In this document: positions 17,091-27,255 of the stretch, piece by piece
Layout: every line of letters begins with the position of its first letter
How positions within the stretch are numbered: position 1 is the stretch's first letter
DNA from: JAADEM01 sp965371855
GTDB lineage: Bacteria; Bacteroidota; Bacteroidia; Bacteroidales; Marinilabiliaceae
NCBI GenBank assembly: GCA_965371855.1
Contig: CBDUZZ010000034.1
Location: 1 to 50,725 of the forward strand
Direction: 5' to 3'
DNA: 50,725 nucleotides
Position numbers and translations under genes: made by a program
The notes under the pieces: generated by a model
What the model was told of the DNA's origin: nothing
Databases searched by the model: none
What the model saw: the letters and a program-made list of their open reading frames with translations, nothing else

Positions 17091-19277
17091 ATGAAAAAGA
17101 AAAATTGGATTTTCTTATTTGTTTTAACCCTGTTCTTTTCTTGGGGATGTGAAGATCCGCTTGAAAAGTATCAAGATCCTGAATGGCTTGATGGAAATAT
17201 GTGGGAAACACTTGAGAAAATGGAGAATTACTCTGTCTTTTTAGAAGGAGTAGAAAAGGCCGGTTTTAAAGAGGCTTTAAGCGGGAAAGGATTGGTTACA
17301 GTTCTGGCTCCTGATGACGAAGCATTTAAAAGGTATTTTCAAAAGACGGGATATTCGTCATTAAATGATATGCCCGAAGAAGAACTGAAACTCACTATTT
17401 TAATGCATGTGTTGAAATACCATTATAAAAGTAGTGAAGAGATGTTACGTTTTGTATCAGCAGGTGCGGCTGCCAGTAGTGCAGCCGGTTTTGACAAGGG
17501 ATGGAAACATGCCCATGTTACCTGGGCACGCAGTGAGGTAAAGCAGGAGTTGGATGAAGATACCGACGAGGATTTGTGGGTTTTTAGCGGCTACAAAAGG
17601 CTGTTTTTTTACAGTAACCTGTATTTTGCCGATGCTTGTAATTTGTCTGATCCCGCTTATAATTTTGAGAAAATGTTCCCGGGTTACAGCTTAGAATCAA
17701 ACGCAATTTATGCGGCAAATGCAAAAATAATTAATGATGTGGGAATCCCCACCGAGCAGGGATATCTTTTTAAAACAAATGATGTTATTGAGTCGCAACC
17801 CTCTCTCGATGAGAAAATCAGTACCGATCAGTTGTATAGTAAATACAATGAATTAGTGAAGCCATTTGTTAATTATATTTATAGTGAGGCATATTCTGAA
17901 ACCTATTCAGGAAATATCTCAGGAGTTGATTCGCTTTTTATAAAAGAGCATCACAATATTTATTTCCCTGTTATAGCTAAGGAAGATACTTATGAGTATT
18001 ACCTGACGTCTAACAAACTTAATACTCAACCATCCTTAGTAACTACTGAAGGAACTACTCTGTTTGTGCCGGATAATCCAACTTTAGAAGATTATTTTAA
18101 TCAAAATATCCTTCCGTCCTATCCTGATGGCGATTTGCCGTTGTTGTCTCTTAAATACCTTATACGCGGTACGTATAACAATGGCTTTATTAAGCCTGAG
18201 CAGATTAAAAATGGAACTGCTGAAACTTTTGATGGTGATATACTTCAAATTGATATAGAAACTGATGTAAATGAAATTCAACATTGTAGCAATGGCTTGT
18301 TTTACGGGGTGAAAAAAATGCAGGAACCATCTATATTTTCCAGTGTTGCAGGACCTCTGTTACTTGATTCTACATTAACTGACTTTATGTTTTTGCTGGA
18401 GAAAACAAATTATGTTATACCATTGGCGCAGGAAGATTTTGACTTCACGCTTTTTGTTCCCGAAAACCGGGCTGTAAGAGAAAGCGGCTTTTATCCTGAT
18501 TATTACGAGTTGAAATCAGGGGAGATTAATGTGTATGACGGAACGGGTGGAGATGCCGAATTAATTGAAGATGACTTATTATTAGATGTCTTTTCCAAGA
18601 GTCATATAGTGTTAGGCCTTTTTGATATAGGAAGTACTCCTGTTTACCTGAATACAATGACTAACTATTTTGCTATAAAAGTTGATGAAAACGGAATAGA
18701 CAACGGAGACAACGAACCGTCAGAGATGCCTCTGTTCCTTAAAGATTATGGTTCATTATCCAATGGCCGTACTTATAAAATAGATCAGGGAATAAGCGCA
18801 GGTAGTAATGATGTAAAAAGCGTTTTGGAAAAACCTGAATTTTCAGAATTCTATAGCTTGTTGGTAGCAGCCGGACTTGATGATTATGAATTTTTTATTG
18901 GCGAACATGTTAATGTATTTGCCCCTTCTAATGCAGCAATTGTGGCTGCAAATGGTGCCGGGCTTATCCCTGCGGATCCTGATGAACTGAAGGAGTTCCT
19001 GAAATACTTTTTTGTGCCACTGGAATCAAATAATCTTGGGGATTATTACCTGCCGGCATATAGCTATGATAATGAAATGGTTTATACTTCCGCTATTAAT
19101 TTGGAGACATCTACTAAGTATGAAACTTTTTATCAGCCAATGTATATTTTTGGTGACGGAACTCAGTTAATAATAAAGAACAGAGATAAAAGTCAATCAG
19201 CACAGGTGAATAGTGAAGATATATACATCACTATTGACGGTGTGGTAGCTACGATTGATGAAGTAATTTGTATTTAG
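17091..19277 (+). CDS. Surface lipoprotein with about four fasciclin (FAS1) domains
   Basis: The 728-residue protein has a lipoprotein signal ending at Cys20 (FSWGC). FAS1-type strands recur near residues 70 (VTVLAPDDEAFKRYF), 322 (TLFVPDNPTLEDYF), 453 (FTLFVPENRAV) and 607 (VNVFAPSNAAI). The first is followed by the typical helix LMHVLKYHY. The domains are divergent and the count is approximate. FAS1 domains are adhesion or ligand-binding modules; in Bacteroidota they often sit beside SusC/SusD genes, but no function is settled. It begins 18 bp upstream of SusC 1 and is probably displayed on the outer membrane as part of that complex. Two further FAS1 lipoproteins lie after SusD 1. Confidence 0.8.
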   Translation: MKKKNWIFLFVLTLFFSWGCEDPLEKYQDPEWLDGNMWETLEKMENYSVFLEGVEKAGFKEALSGKGLVTVLAPDDEAFKRYFQKTGYSSLNDMPEEELKLTILMHVLKYHYKSSEEMLRFVSAGAAASSAAGFDKGWKHAHVTWARSEVKQELDEDTDEDLWVFSGYKRLFFYSNLYFADACNLSDPAYNFEKMFPGYSLESNAIYAANAKIINDVGIPTEQGYLFKTNDVIESQPSLDEKISTDQLYSKYNELVKPFVNYIYSEAYSETYSGNISGVDSLFIKEHHNIYFPVIAKEDTYEYYLTSNKLNTQPSLVTTEGTTLFVPDNPTLEDYFNQNILPSYPDGDLPLLSLKYLIRGTYNNGFIKPEQIKNGTAETFDGDILQIDIETDVNEIQHCSNGLFYGVKKMQEPSIFSSVAGPLLLDSTLTDFMFLLEKTNYVIPLAQEDFDFTLFVPENRAVRESGFYPDYYELKSGEINVYDGTGGDAELIEDDLLLDVFSKSHIVLGLFDIGSTPVYLNTMTNYFAIKVDENGIDNGDNEPSEMPLFLKDYGSLSNGRTYKIDQGISAGSNDVKSVLEKPEFSEFYSLLVAAGLDDYEFFIGEHVNVFAPSNAAIVAANGAGLIPADPDELKEFLKYFFVPLESNNLGDYYLPAYSYDNEMVYTSAINLETSTKYETFYQPMYIFGDGTQLIIKNRDKSQSAQVNSEDIYITIDGVVATIDEVICI

Positions 19278-19295
19278 AATTTCAAATAAAAAAAG

Positions 19296-22200
19296 ATGAA
19301 TAAAACTATTGTCAGAATAACTATTCTCTTTGCCCTGATGATTTGTTATATGCATTCATTTGCACAATCTCAAATTATCACAGGTAAGGTTACAGATGAA
19401 AACCAGGAACCAATTCCGGGAGTTAACGTTGTGGTGGTAAATACCCAGGAACGTTATATGGGAGGAACAATTACCAATATGGATGGGAATTATACTGTTA
19501 ATGTACCTAATCCTGAATACTCATTACAATTCTCTTTTATCGGATATAAAACTGTAAAGAAAAGCGTCGTTGATAAATGGATTATTAATGTTGCTTTATT
19601 AGTTGATAGTGAAATTATAGATGAGGTTGTAATAACAGGAACTCAATTAGCAAATGACGGACTTACAGGTGTGGCTTTAAAAGACCTTGCCTCGTCTGTT
19701 GTCAGAATGGATTTTAAAGAAGTTGAGGATCTGCCTGTTGCCTCTTTGGATGAGGCATTGCAGGGAAGGCTTGCTAATGTGGATATTATTGGTAATTCAG
19801 GTGAGCCGGGGGCAGGAATGTCTATCAGGATCAGGGGTACGACTTCGTTGAATGCCTCTTCAGAACCACTTATAGTACTGGATGGGATACCATACGATAC
19901 TAACATAGATGATGATTTTGATTTTACCACTGCAAATGAAGAAGATTATGGATCATTAATAGATATAGCACCCGAGGATATTAGAAGTATTGAGGTGCTG
20001 AAAGATGCGGGAGCAACAGCTGTTTGGGGATCAAGAGGTGGTAATGGAGTAATTGTAATTACAACCAAACGTGGAAACAGAGGAAAAACGGTTTTTAGCT
20101 ACACTTATAAGTTAACATCCCGTTTTGAACCCGAACCGATGGAGATGTTGAATGGAGGACAGTTTAAAACATACATACAGGAGGGTTTATGGAATGCAGT
20201 GCTAACAAAGGGTACCGGAGGTTCTCATCAAAACGTTAGTTTACTAAGGGCAGGAATCCCGGAGTTGACTTATAATCCTTCAGATACCTATTTTGATGAG
20301 TATAACCGTGATACTGATTGGTTAGGGCTTATTACACAAACAGCATTTGGCCATAACCATAACCTGTCGATGAGGGGTGGTGGTGAAAAAGCACGATACA
20401 GGTTATCGTTTGGGTATCTTTCTGATATAGGAACAACTATTGGTACATCTTATGAACGCCTTAATACGCGTATTAATATTGATTACCGGTTGTCAAAGAA
20501 GATGACTTTTTCTTCTGATTTTAGTATTACTAACGGAACCAAAGAAGGTGATTACTATATTAATGAAAAAGATAAAAACAAGCTTGTCAGGAGTGTAGCT
20601 TTTAGAAAGCTGCCAAATATGAGTCCCTGGATTATTGATGATGAAACAGGTAAGCCTACTGATACTTATTTTTCTCCCGATTCATACTGGCAGGGTAAAA
20701 GTACAAGCGGATGGTATAACCCGGTTGCAGCAGTTTATGGTTCGGGTACTAAAACCAATAGTGTCAGGATAAGGACGAAATTAGCATTAAGGTATAATGT
20801 AACAGAAACATTGCTTTACGAATTGAGTGTTGCTCTGGATAAATCAAATACAAAAACAAATAAATTTTTACCTCAATATGTAACAGGAGTTAGTTGGGAC
20901 AACAGTAATTCAAACCGGGCGTCCGATGGAACGTCAGAGAGGTATAGTGTAAATACATTTAATAAATTGATTTACCGCCCCAAAATTGGCATAAATCATA
21001 AACTAACTGTGTTAGGTTCGTTAGTTACTTACGAGCGTTCTAATTTAAATTATAATGGAACTGTAAGCGGATTAGGCTCGGTAGTTATCACCGACCCCTC
21101 ATCCGAAGGTAATGTCGTAACTTTTGGCTCCGGGGCATCAGCAAACAGAACAATAGGTCTGTTAATGAATGCTCATTATATGTACAACGATAAGTATATT
21201 GTTTCAGGAAGCGTTCGTGGTGATGGTAATTCCAGGTTTGGAGAAGCAAAGCGTTGGGGAATATTCCCTACAGTGGCATTGGCATATCGAATTTCAAATG
21301 AAACATTTATGGATAATGCAACGTGGATTGATGATCTGAAAATCCGGGGTAGCTTTGGAATGAGTGGAAACCCTCCTACTAAGAGTTATGCCTATTATGG
21401 AAAATATAGCGGAAGTGGTGATTATATAGATTGGTCGGCTATTAAACCATCAAATATTCAGCTCGACAATATGAAGTGGGAGAATGTTGTTCAAAGCAAT
21501 ATTGGATTAAACTTTTTTGGCTTTAAAAACCGCTTAGAACTTTCATTTGATATCTATCAAAAGACTACCCATGATATGCTGTTTAAGGATGCTGTTTTAC
21601 CTGGAACAACAGGTTTCTCAAATGTTGGCTACCTGAATTACGGTGATATGAAAAATTATGGTTGGGAGTTTGCAGGTAACGCATATGTTGTGAAAAAGAG
21701 TGACTGGAAAGTTTCATTAAACTGGAACATAGCAAGAAACAGGAATGAGATACTTGAACTGCCTGAAAATGTGTCTGCTGAGAGTTTTACATTTGGGAAT
21801 GGTAAATATGCCACCAGGGTTATAACAGGTAATCCTTTGGGTTCATTTTATGGATTTATGAGCGAAGGTATTTATGACAATAAGTTGGAAACGATTGCTT
21901 TAGGTAGTGATGGAAACCCTGTTTACGGGCTTAATGGAGATCCTAAGTATATGAAAGCAAAAGACGGTTATGTTTTTCAACCGGGAGATGCCAGGTATAA
22001 GGATATAAACTTTGACGGTGTTATTGACGAATATGATGTTGTTTATCTCGGAAATGCCATGCCTGTTGTTACAGGTGGATTAGGCTCCAGAATTAGCTAT
22101 AAAGGCTGGTCTGTGGGGCTCTTCTTTCATTACAGGTTTGGACAAAAGATTGTGAACAAAGCGAGAATGGATACAGAAAATATGTATAACAAAAATAATC

Positions 22201-22565
22201 AAAGCAAAACGGTTCTGTCACGCTGGAGAAAACCCGGTGATGGGGCACATACTGATATTCCAAGAGCTTTATATGGTTATGGTTATAACTGGTTAGGATC
22301 TGACAGATTTGTAGAAGATGGATCTTTTTTAAGATTAAAGCAGTTGTCGTTAACTTATAAGGTGCCTAAACCGGTTTTGAAAAAGGTTGGATTGTCAGAG
22401 ATGAGGTTATATGTAATGGGATACGACCTGATTACTTTTACCAAATATACAGGGCAGGATCCTGAAGTGGGTGTGGGTGGCCGTAATCGTGCCGCAATTG
22501 GTTATGACAATGCCAAATCTCCAAGGCCTAAGAGGTTTACATTTGGCGTTAATGTTAAATTTTAA
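19296..22565 (+). CDS. SusC/RagA-type TonB-dependent outer-membrane transporter 1
   Basis: The 1089-residue barrel imports oligosaccharides using TonB energy. A signal peptide (ending HSFAQ near residue 24) is followed by a carboxypeptidase-D regulatory-like domain (ITGKVTDENQEPIPGVNVVV, about 28-110). The plug domain has the SusC signatures IRIRGTTSLNASSEPLIVLDGIPYD and LKDAGATAVWGSRGGNGVIVITTKRG. The rest is a 22-strand barrel ending in FTFGVNVKF with a terminal aromatic residue. The start is preceded by AT-rich sequence, as usual in this phylum. It is 18 bp after the first FAS1 gene and 8 bp before SusD 1, so it is clearly co-transcribed. It is more typical in its plug motifs than SusC 2. 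Confidence 0.95.
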   Translation: MNKTIVRITILFALMICYMHSFAQSQIITGKVTDENQEPIPGVNVVVVNTQERYMGGTITNMDGNYTVNVPNPEYSLQFSFIGYKTVKKSVVDKWIINVALLVDSEIIDEVVITGTQLANDGLTGVALKDLASSVVRMDFKEVEDLPVASLDEALQGRLANVDIIGNSGEPGAGMSIRIRGTTSLNASSEPLIVLDGIPYDTNIDDDFDFTTANEEDYGSLIDIAPEDIRSIEVLKDAGATAVWGSRGGNGVIVITTKRGNRGKTVFSYTYKLTSRFEPEPMEMLNGGQFKTYIQEGLWNAVLTKGTGGSHQNVSLLRAGIPELTYNPSDTYFDEYNRDTDWLGLITQTAFGHNHNLSMRGGGEKARYRLSFGYLSDIGTTIGTSYERLNTRINIDYRLSKKMTFSSDFSITNGTKEGDYYINEKDKNKLVRSVAFRKLPNMSPWIIDDETGKPTDTYFSPDSYWQGKSTSGWYNPVAAVYGSGTKTNSVRIRTKLALRYNVTETLLYELSVALDKSNTKTNKFLPQYVTGVSWDNSNSNRASDGTSERYSVNTFNKLIYRPKIGINHKLTVLGSLVTYERSNLNYNGTVSGLGSVVITDPSSEGNVVTFGSGASANRTIGLLMNAHYMYNDKYIVSGSVRGDGNSRFGEAKRWGIFPTVALAYRISNETFMDNATWIDDLKIRGSFGMSGNPPTKSYAYYGKYSGSGDYIDWSAIKPSNIQLDNMKWENVVQSNIGLNFFGFKNRLELSFDIYQKTTHDMLFKDAVLPGTTGFSNVGYLNYGDMKNYGWEFAGNAYVVKKSDWKVSLNWNIARNRNEILELPENVSAESFTFGNGKYATRVITGNPLGSFYGFMSEGIYDNKLETIALGSDGNPVYGLNGDPKYMKAKDGYVFQPGDARYKDINFDGVIDEYDVVYLGNAMPVVTGGLGSRISYKGWSVGLFFHYRFGQKIVNKARMDTENMYNKNNQSKTVLSRWRKPGDGAHTDIPRALYGYGYNWLGSDRFVEDGSFLRLKQLSLTYKVPKPVLKKVGLSEMRLYVMGYDLITFTKYTGQDPEVGVGGRNRAAIGYDNAKSPRPKRFTFGVNVKF

Positions 22566-22573
22566 AGAAAAGC

Positions 22574-24064
22574 ATGATGAATATAAAAAACAGATCAATA
22601 AAAACAGTGCTCATGACCCTGATAGTTGTTGTATCAGGTTGTAGTGACTGGCTTACTCTGAAACCTGAAGACAGTCTTATAAAAGATGAATTCTGGAAAA
22701 CACAGGAACAAGTGGAGGCAGTGCTGTCATCTGCATATAAAGACCTCAGGAATACAGTTCAAAACAATATCTGGTGGGGTGACTTACGTGGAAATATTTT
22801 CACAACCGGTGAAAAAGCATCAAACAAAGAAGATAAATTAAAATCATTTCTTATTCTTCCCGAAAATTCCATTTGTAAGTGGAATAGCTATTATAGTGTA
22901 ATAGGTATTGCCAATTCAGTTATTCATTTATCTGCGGAAGCAGTGGAGCTTGATGAATCATTTTCTGAATATGAGATGAATGAGATATTAAGTGAAGCCC
23001 GGTTTCTACGATCACTCTGTTACTTCTATCTCGTAAGAACGTTTAAAGAGGTTCCTCTTATTACTAAGCCATACGTTACAGACGAACAGAGTTTTTCAGT
23101 TCCGAAAACTACCGAAGAGGCACTGTTTACCTTTATTGAAAGTGACTTAACTGAGGCATTGAAATATGCGAAAGAGACTTTTGATGCTAAAGATGCAGGT
23201 AATTGGATGAACAGGGGAAGGGCAACAAAATATGCCATACATGCCCTGCTGGCCGATGTGTACATGTGGACCGGAAAATATCAGAAAGCTTCAGAGTCAT
23301 GTGATGCGATCTTAAATTCAGGTAAGTATGCCTTGCTTGAAGGAGGCAGATGGTTCGACATTTTTGCTACCGGTAATACTAATGAAGGAATATTTGAGAT
23401 ACAATATGATATTGCTGTAAATCAAACAAATTTTTTGTGGGACTATTTTTTTAAAAATCCACACTGTAATTTATCAGAGGTATTATTAGAAGAGATGTAT
23501 GAAAGTAACGATGTGCGCGGAGAAAATAGTACAGTAAATACAGATTTGATATTATGGAAATATGTTGGGTTAGAGAGTGGGCAAGATGCCGAGGATCGAG
23601 GATCAGAGAATAATAGCGATGCCAACTGGATAATTTACCGTTTGGCCGAAATTTATCTGATAAAAGCTGAAGCTTTGGCCGAGTTGGGGGAGTATGAGCA
23701 GTCGCAGACTTTTATAAATGCTGTACGCGAAAGAGCAGGTGCTTCTTTACTTGAGTTATACAATCCGGAAGGTGATAATGATAAGACCCTTTTTCAGGAT
23801 GCTATACTCGAAGAGAGAATATTGGAACTTACCGGTGAGGGAAAGAACTGGTTTGATATTCTTCGAATTGCGAGGCGTGATAACTTTGCCCGAAAAGAGA
23901 TGCTGATCTCTATGATTCTGCAAAATGTGTCGGCATCTGATCAAAATATTATAAGATCGAAACTGTCTGATACCTGGGCTTATTATCTGCCAGTTTATTA
24001 TAAAGAGCTGGAGGTTAATATTGAACTTAAGCAAAACCCTTATTACGAAACTAAAACGGAATAA
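22574..24064 (+). CDS. SusD/RagB-type glycan-binding lipoprotein 1
   Basis: The 496-residue lipoprotein (lipid Cys23 in VVVSGC) forms the lid over SusC 1 and captures oligosaccharides at the cell surface. Family features are SDWLTLKPEDSLIKDEFWKT near residue 24, SEARFLRSLCYFYLVRTFKEVPLITKPY near 140 (a SusD TPR-helix region), ALLADVYMWTGKYQKASESCD, IIYRLAEIYLIKAEALAELGEY and RILELTGEGKNWFDILR near the C-terminus. The ATG at 22574 is followed by a second at 22577 and either may be used. The next gene starts 2 bp after the stop, so translation is likely coupled. Confidence 0.95.
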   Translation: MMNIKNRSIKTVLMTLIVVVSGCSDWLTLKPEDSLIKDEFWKTQEQVEAVLSSAYKDLRNTVQNNIWWGDLRGNIFTTGEKASNKEDKLKSFLILPENSICKWNSYYSVIGIANSVIHLSAEAVELDESFSEYEMNEILSEARFLRSLCYFYLVRTFKEVPLITKPYVTDEQSFSVPKTTEEALFTFIESDLTEALKYAKETFDAKDAGNWMNRGRATKYAIHALLADVYMWTGKYQKASESCDAILNSGKYALLEGGRWFDIFATGNTNEGIFEIQYDIAVNQTNFLWDYFFKNPHCNLSEVLLEEMYESNDVRGENSTVNTDLILWKYVGLESGQDAEDRGSENNSDANWIIYRLAEIYLIKAEALAELGEYEQSQTFINAVRERAGASLLELYNPEGDNDKTLFQDAILEERILELTGEGKNWFDILRIARRDNFARKEMLISMILQNVSASDQNIIRSKLSDTWAYYLPVYYKELEVNIELKQNPYYETKTE

Positions 24065-24066
24065 AA

Positions 24067-25680
24067 ATGAAAATAATAATAAGATTATTGGCTGTTTGTC
24101 TGATGATTGTATCAATCGGGGTCTTTTCATGTAAAGATAATTTGATTGATGCAGACAAACCATTTTATGTATTTACTACCCGGCCGGTTGGGTTATACCT
24201 TACCGAAACCGAGAAAGCTGCTGACTATACCCTTTGGGTTGAAATATTAAAAACAACCGGTTTTTATAATTCCATGAACTTAGATGGTACTTATACCTGT
24301 TTTGTTCCGGATAATGAAGCAGTAAAAACATATCTGAATGGAAAAGAGATTGATGATTTAGATGAAGGTTTTCTGAAAACTTTAGTTAAATATCATACGC
24401 TTAATGTAAAAGTGCCTCATACCTCATTTAGTGACGGGGCGTTGCCCGATTCAACATTTTCAGGCGACTACTTAATAACTGAATTTGGCGATGGTGGAGT
24501 GAACAATATCATTATAAACAAAAAAGCAAAAGTTATTGAGCGTGATATTGAAACAAGTAATGGTATAATTCATGTTATTGATGCTGTTTTAGATCCGGTA
24601 ATAGAAACCGTATTTGAAAAAGTTAAAGACAATGAGCAATACTCCATATTTGTTGAGGCTTTAACCAGGTCAGGATGGGCTGATTTTATCAATCAGGTCT
24701 ATTATACAATTAACGAGAATACACTTCGGCTTTTTGTAACTCTGTTTCTTGTTCCTGATGATGTTTATAATGCCAACGGTATAACAACTGTTGATGATTT
24801 GATTGCTAAATATTCTGATACAGATAACATTACCGATCCCGAAGATGGGTTTAATAAATATATAGCATATCATATTCTGAAAGGAGTATATTATTTTAAT
24901 GATCTGGCAACTTTCCCCGAAGAAAAAACCGGTAAACTCATTGAAACATATGCACCCAATGAGTTGATAAGTATTGAAGAGGTTGAAGGAGAAATTGTAA
25001 TGAATGTGGATACAGTTGAGCAGGTTGTGCAGACTGTAAGATTAGATATGGAGCATTATAATGTTCAAAGTAAAAACGGGGTTGTTCACCTCGTTGATAA
25101 TCTGATGCCTGTATTTTCGCCTGCTCCTGCTCAAATAATCTGGGAGGTTACAGATGTGCCTGAATGTAAGGCTCTTCCTTTTTACCAGTATCCAATTGGT
25201 GGTAGCACAGCGGTGAAACATTCTTTTCCTGAAGAAAATTCTGTTACAGGTTGGGAGTGGGATGTAACTCCAAATAGTGGAGGTGCTGTTTCTTATACTG
25301 TAAGAGATAAAGGAACGATCGGATCGGCAACGAATTATGACTATGTTCATTTTAGTCCACCTAACGGAGGAGCAGGATGGATTGAATTCACTACTCCTGT
25401 TGTGGTAAAAGGAACATACAAATTATATTTTAAGTATTGCCGTACTTTAGGACGCGGTATTTATCAGGTTTCGCTTAATGGTAAAAAAGTTGGTAATCCG
25501 GTGAATCTTGAAAAAACACAATCTGTTAAGTTTGTATGGGCAAATCCGGGCTTGGTAAATATCACTTCAACAGGGCCACAAAAAGTCAGGTTTACTTTTG
25601 TAAAAGCCGGCCCGATTAAGCATAAAACATTAATGCAATTAGATGCTGTTGCATTTGAACCATATGAGGAAGAAGAGTAA
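24067..25680 (+). CDS. Lipoprotein with two FAS1 domains and a C-terminal carbohydrate-binding-like domain
   Basis: The 537-residue protein has a lipoprotein signal ending at Cys22 (GVFSC). FAS1 domain 1 covers about 40-180, with YTCFVPDNEAVKTYL, LVKYHTLN and GIIHVIDAVLDP. Domain 2 covers about 185-355, with LRLFVTLFLVPDDVY, YIAYHILKG and NGVVHLVDNLMPV. The last 170 residues (from about 365) look like a beta-sandwich resembling a DUF5108 or CBM-type domain, ending in a V-R-F-T-F strand and LMQLDAVAFEPYEEEE. Such a domain could bind glycan while FAS1 docks to SusC/D, but this is inference. It begins 2 bp after SusD 1 and is followed 28 bp later by another FAS1 lipoprotein. Confidence 0.8.
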   Translation: MKIIIRLLAVCLMIVSIGVFSCKDNLIDADKPFYVFTTRPVGLYLTETEKAADYTLWVEILKTTGFYNSMNLDGTYTCFVPDNEAVKTYLNGKEIDDLDEGFLKTLVKYHTLNVKVPHTSFSDGALPDSTFSGDYLITEFGDGGVNNIIINKKAKVIERDIETSNGIIHVIDAVLDPVIETVFEKVKDNEQYSIFVEALTRSGWADFINQVYYTINENTLRLFVTLFLVPDDVYNANGITTVDDLIAKYSDTDNITDPEDGFNKYIAYHILKGVYYFNDLATFPEEKTGKLIETYAPNELISIEEVEGEIVMNVDTVEQVVQTVRLDMEHYNVQSKNGVVHLVDNLMPVFSPAPAQIIWEVTDVPECKALPFYQYPIGGSTAVKHSFPEENSVTGWEWDVTPNSGGAVSYTVRDKGTIGSATNYDYVHFSPPNGGAGWIEFTTPVVVKGTYKLYFKYCRTLGRGIYQVSLNGKKVGNPVNLEKTQSVKFVWANPGLVNITSTGPQKVRFTFVKAGPIKHKTLMQLDAVAFEPYEEEE

Positions 25681-25708
25681 TGTAGTATTAATTAAAAAAA
25701 TAATATAG

Positions 25709-27244
25709 ATGAAAAATTACATATTATATATCATTGTTAGTTGTATGCTTCTCTTTTTCTCTTGCAAAAAAGATGTTTGGGAACAGCACTACAACGTTAC
25801 CGGGGGTAGTTACAAATCACTATTAGAAATAGTGAGTACAACTCCCGAATACAGTAAATTTTATAATGCCCTGAAAAGTGCGGGGCTTGATAAAGAGCTT
25901 GAAAAAAGGCAGGTTATGACTTTGTGGATTCCAACAAATGAAACAATAGGTGAATTGCCTTCCGATGCTGAGGTGTTAAAAAAGGTTCTGTTTTATCACC
26001 TTAATATTGGTGCCATATATTCCGATCAGTTTGATAAACTGATAATTGAAAAGAGTGGATGGGTTAAATCATTTAATGGGAAATACCTTCATATAGATTC
26101 TGAAAACAGCGGGTTTATAATTGATGAAGCAAAAATTATAAACACTAATGTGATGGCTAAAAATGGTGTTATCCATGAAATTGACCAACTGTTATTGCCA
26201 AAACTTAATATTGATGAATACATCAGCCTGTTGGATGATAGTTATAGTTATATAAAAGGGTTTTTGGAGGCTAATGCCTACCGGGTAGCTGATATTCCCA
26301 ATTCGATACCTACAGGTGTGAATGATATAGGGCAGACAGTTTATGACACGATATGGGTTGATAAAAATATTATCTACGAAATGGGAGATGTCTCATCTGA
26401 AGATTACAGGTTTACAGCTTTTTTATCTTCTGACAAGATGATTGATATTGCAATAACAACTGCGAGAGACATGTATTTTTCAATTACAGGTGAAGTAATG
26501 CCTGATGAATTGGAAAGTGAGCTTTTGTTATGGTGTGTCTCTTCTCTCTTCTCCGATCAGGAGTGGGATATATATCCTGCTGATGAGACATTTCTGCTGA
26601 CAACAGATAACAGATGGAAAACCGTTAAGCAGGAAGTAGAGCCGTTACCTGTAGCGCTAAGTAACGGGCTGCGGTATAATGTAACAAAGCTACATATTCC
26701 TTTGTACAAACTCCTCCCCTCTGTAAAGGTTGAACCTGAAATCTATTTTCAGTTGACTACTCAGGAACAGGATGATCACTATACTTTTTATGGAAGTGCC
26801 GGTATTAAGAAAATAACTATCAAAGATGAAACCACATTAATGGTAGTTTCTAATGATAATAAGAATCCGGAGTATGATTTGTACGTTGAATGGGACGGTT
26901 TAAGGCTAAATGAAGGATCGGGAGTTTATGAAAATGTAAACGCAACACCGGCTGAGTATAATGTATCTATCCGCCTAAGAACCTGGTACGGCTCTGATAC
27001 TAATACATTAACGATAAACGGGACTGTTGTAAACGATCAGATTGATGCAAATGTATATGACTCGGGAAACCGGTACCGTACCAGAGATGCAGGAACATTT
27101 ATTCTTGAAGGAGACTCACCTGTACCACTTACGTTTAAACTGGAACATAATCCCATGGAAAAGTTTCCCACCACAAGGCAGCGGACACAATTAGGAGTAG
27201 ATTATATTGAGTTAGTTCCAACCCAAAGTGATTATAACTATTAA
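25709..27244 (+). CDS. Lipoprotein with N-terminal FAS1 region and C-terminal beta-rich domain
   Basis: The 511-residue protein has a lipoprotein signal ending at Cys19 (LLFFSCKK). A FAS1 domain occupies about 30-170, with MTLWIPTNETIGEL, VLFYHLNIG and NGVIHEIDQLLLPK. A second, more divergent FAS1 unit probably spans 175-345. From about 350 there is a beta-rich domain (IYFQLTTQEQDDHYTFYG, YNVSIRLRTWYGSD, LGVDYIELVP) similar in layout, though not in sequence, to the C-terminus of the preceding protein. It lies 11 bp before SusC 2, so each SusCD pair of this operon has at least one FAS1 partner directly upstream. Function beyond surface binding is unknown. Confidence 0.75.
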   Translation: MKNYILYIIVSCMLLFFSCKKDVWEQHYNVTGGSYKSLLEIVSTTPEYSKFYNALKSAGLDKELEKRQVMTLWIPTNETIGELPSDAEVLKKVLFYHLNIGAIYSDQFDKLIIEKSGWVKSFNGKYLHIDSENSGFIIDEAKIINTNVMAKNGVIHEIDQLLLPKLNIDEYISLLDDSYSYIKGFLEANAYRVADIPNSIPTGVNDIGQTVYDTIWVDKNIIYEMGDVSSEDYRFTAFLSSDKMIDIAITTARDMYFSITGEVMPDELESELLLWCVSSLFSDQEWDIYPADETFLLTTDNRWKTVKQEVEPLPVALSNGLRYNVTKLHIPLYKLLPSVKVEPEIYFQLTTQEQDDHYTFYGSAGIKKITIKDETTLMVVSNDNKNPEYDLYVEWDGLRLNEGSGVYENVNATPAEYNVSIRLRTWYGSDTNTLTINGTVVNDQIDANVYDSGNRYRTRDAGTFILEGDSPVPLTFKLEHNPMEKFPTTRQRTQLGVDYIELVPTQSDYNY

Positions 27245-27255
27245 ACGATATCGTA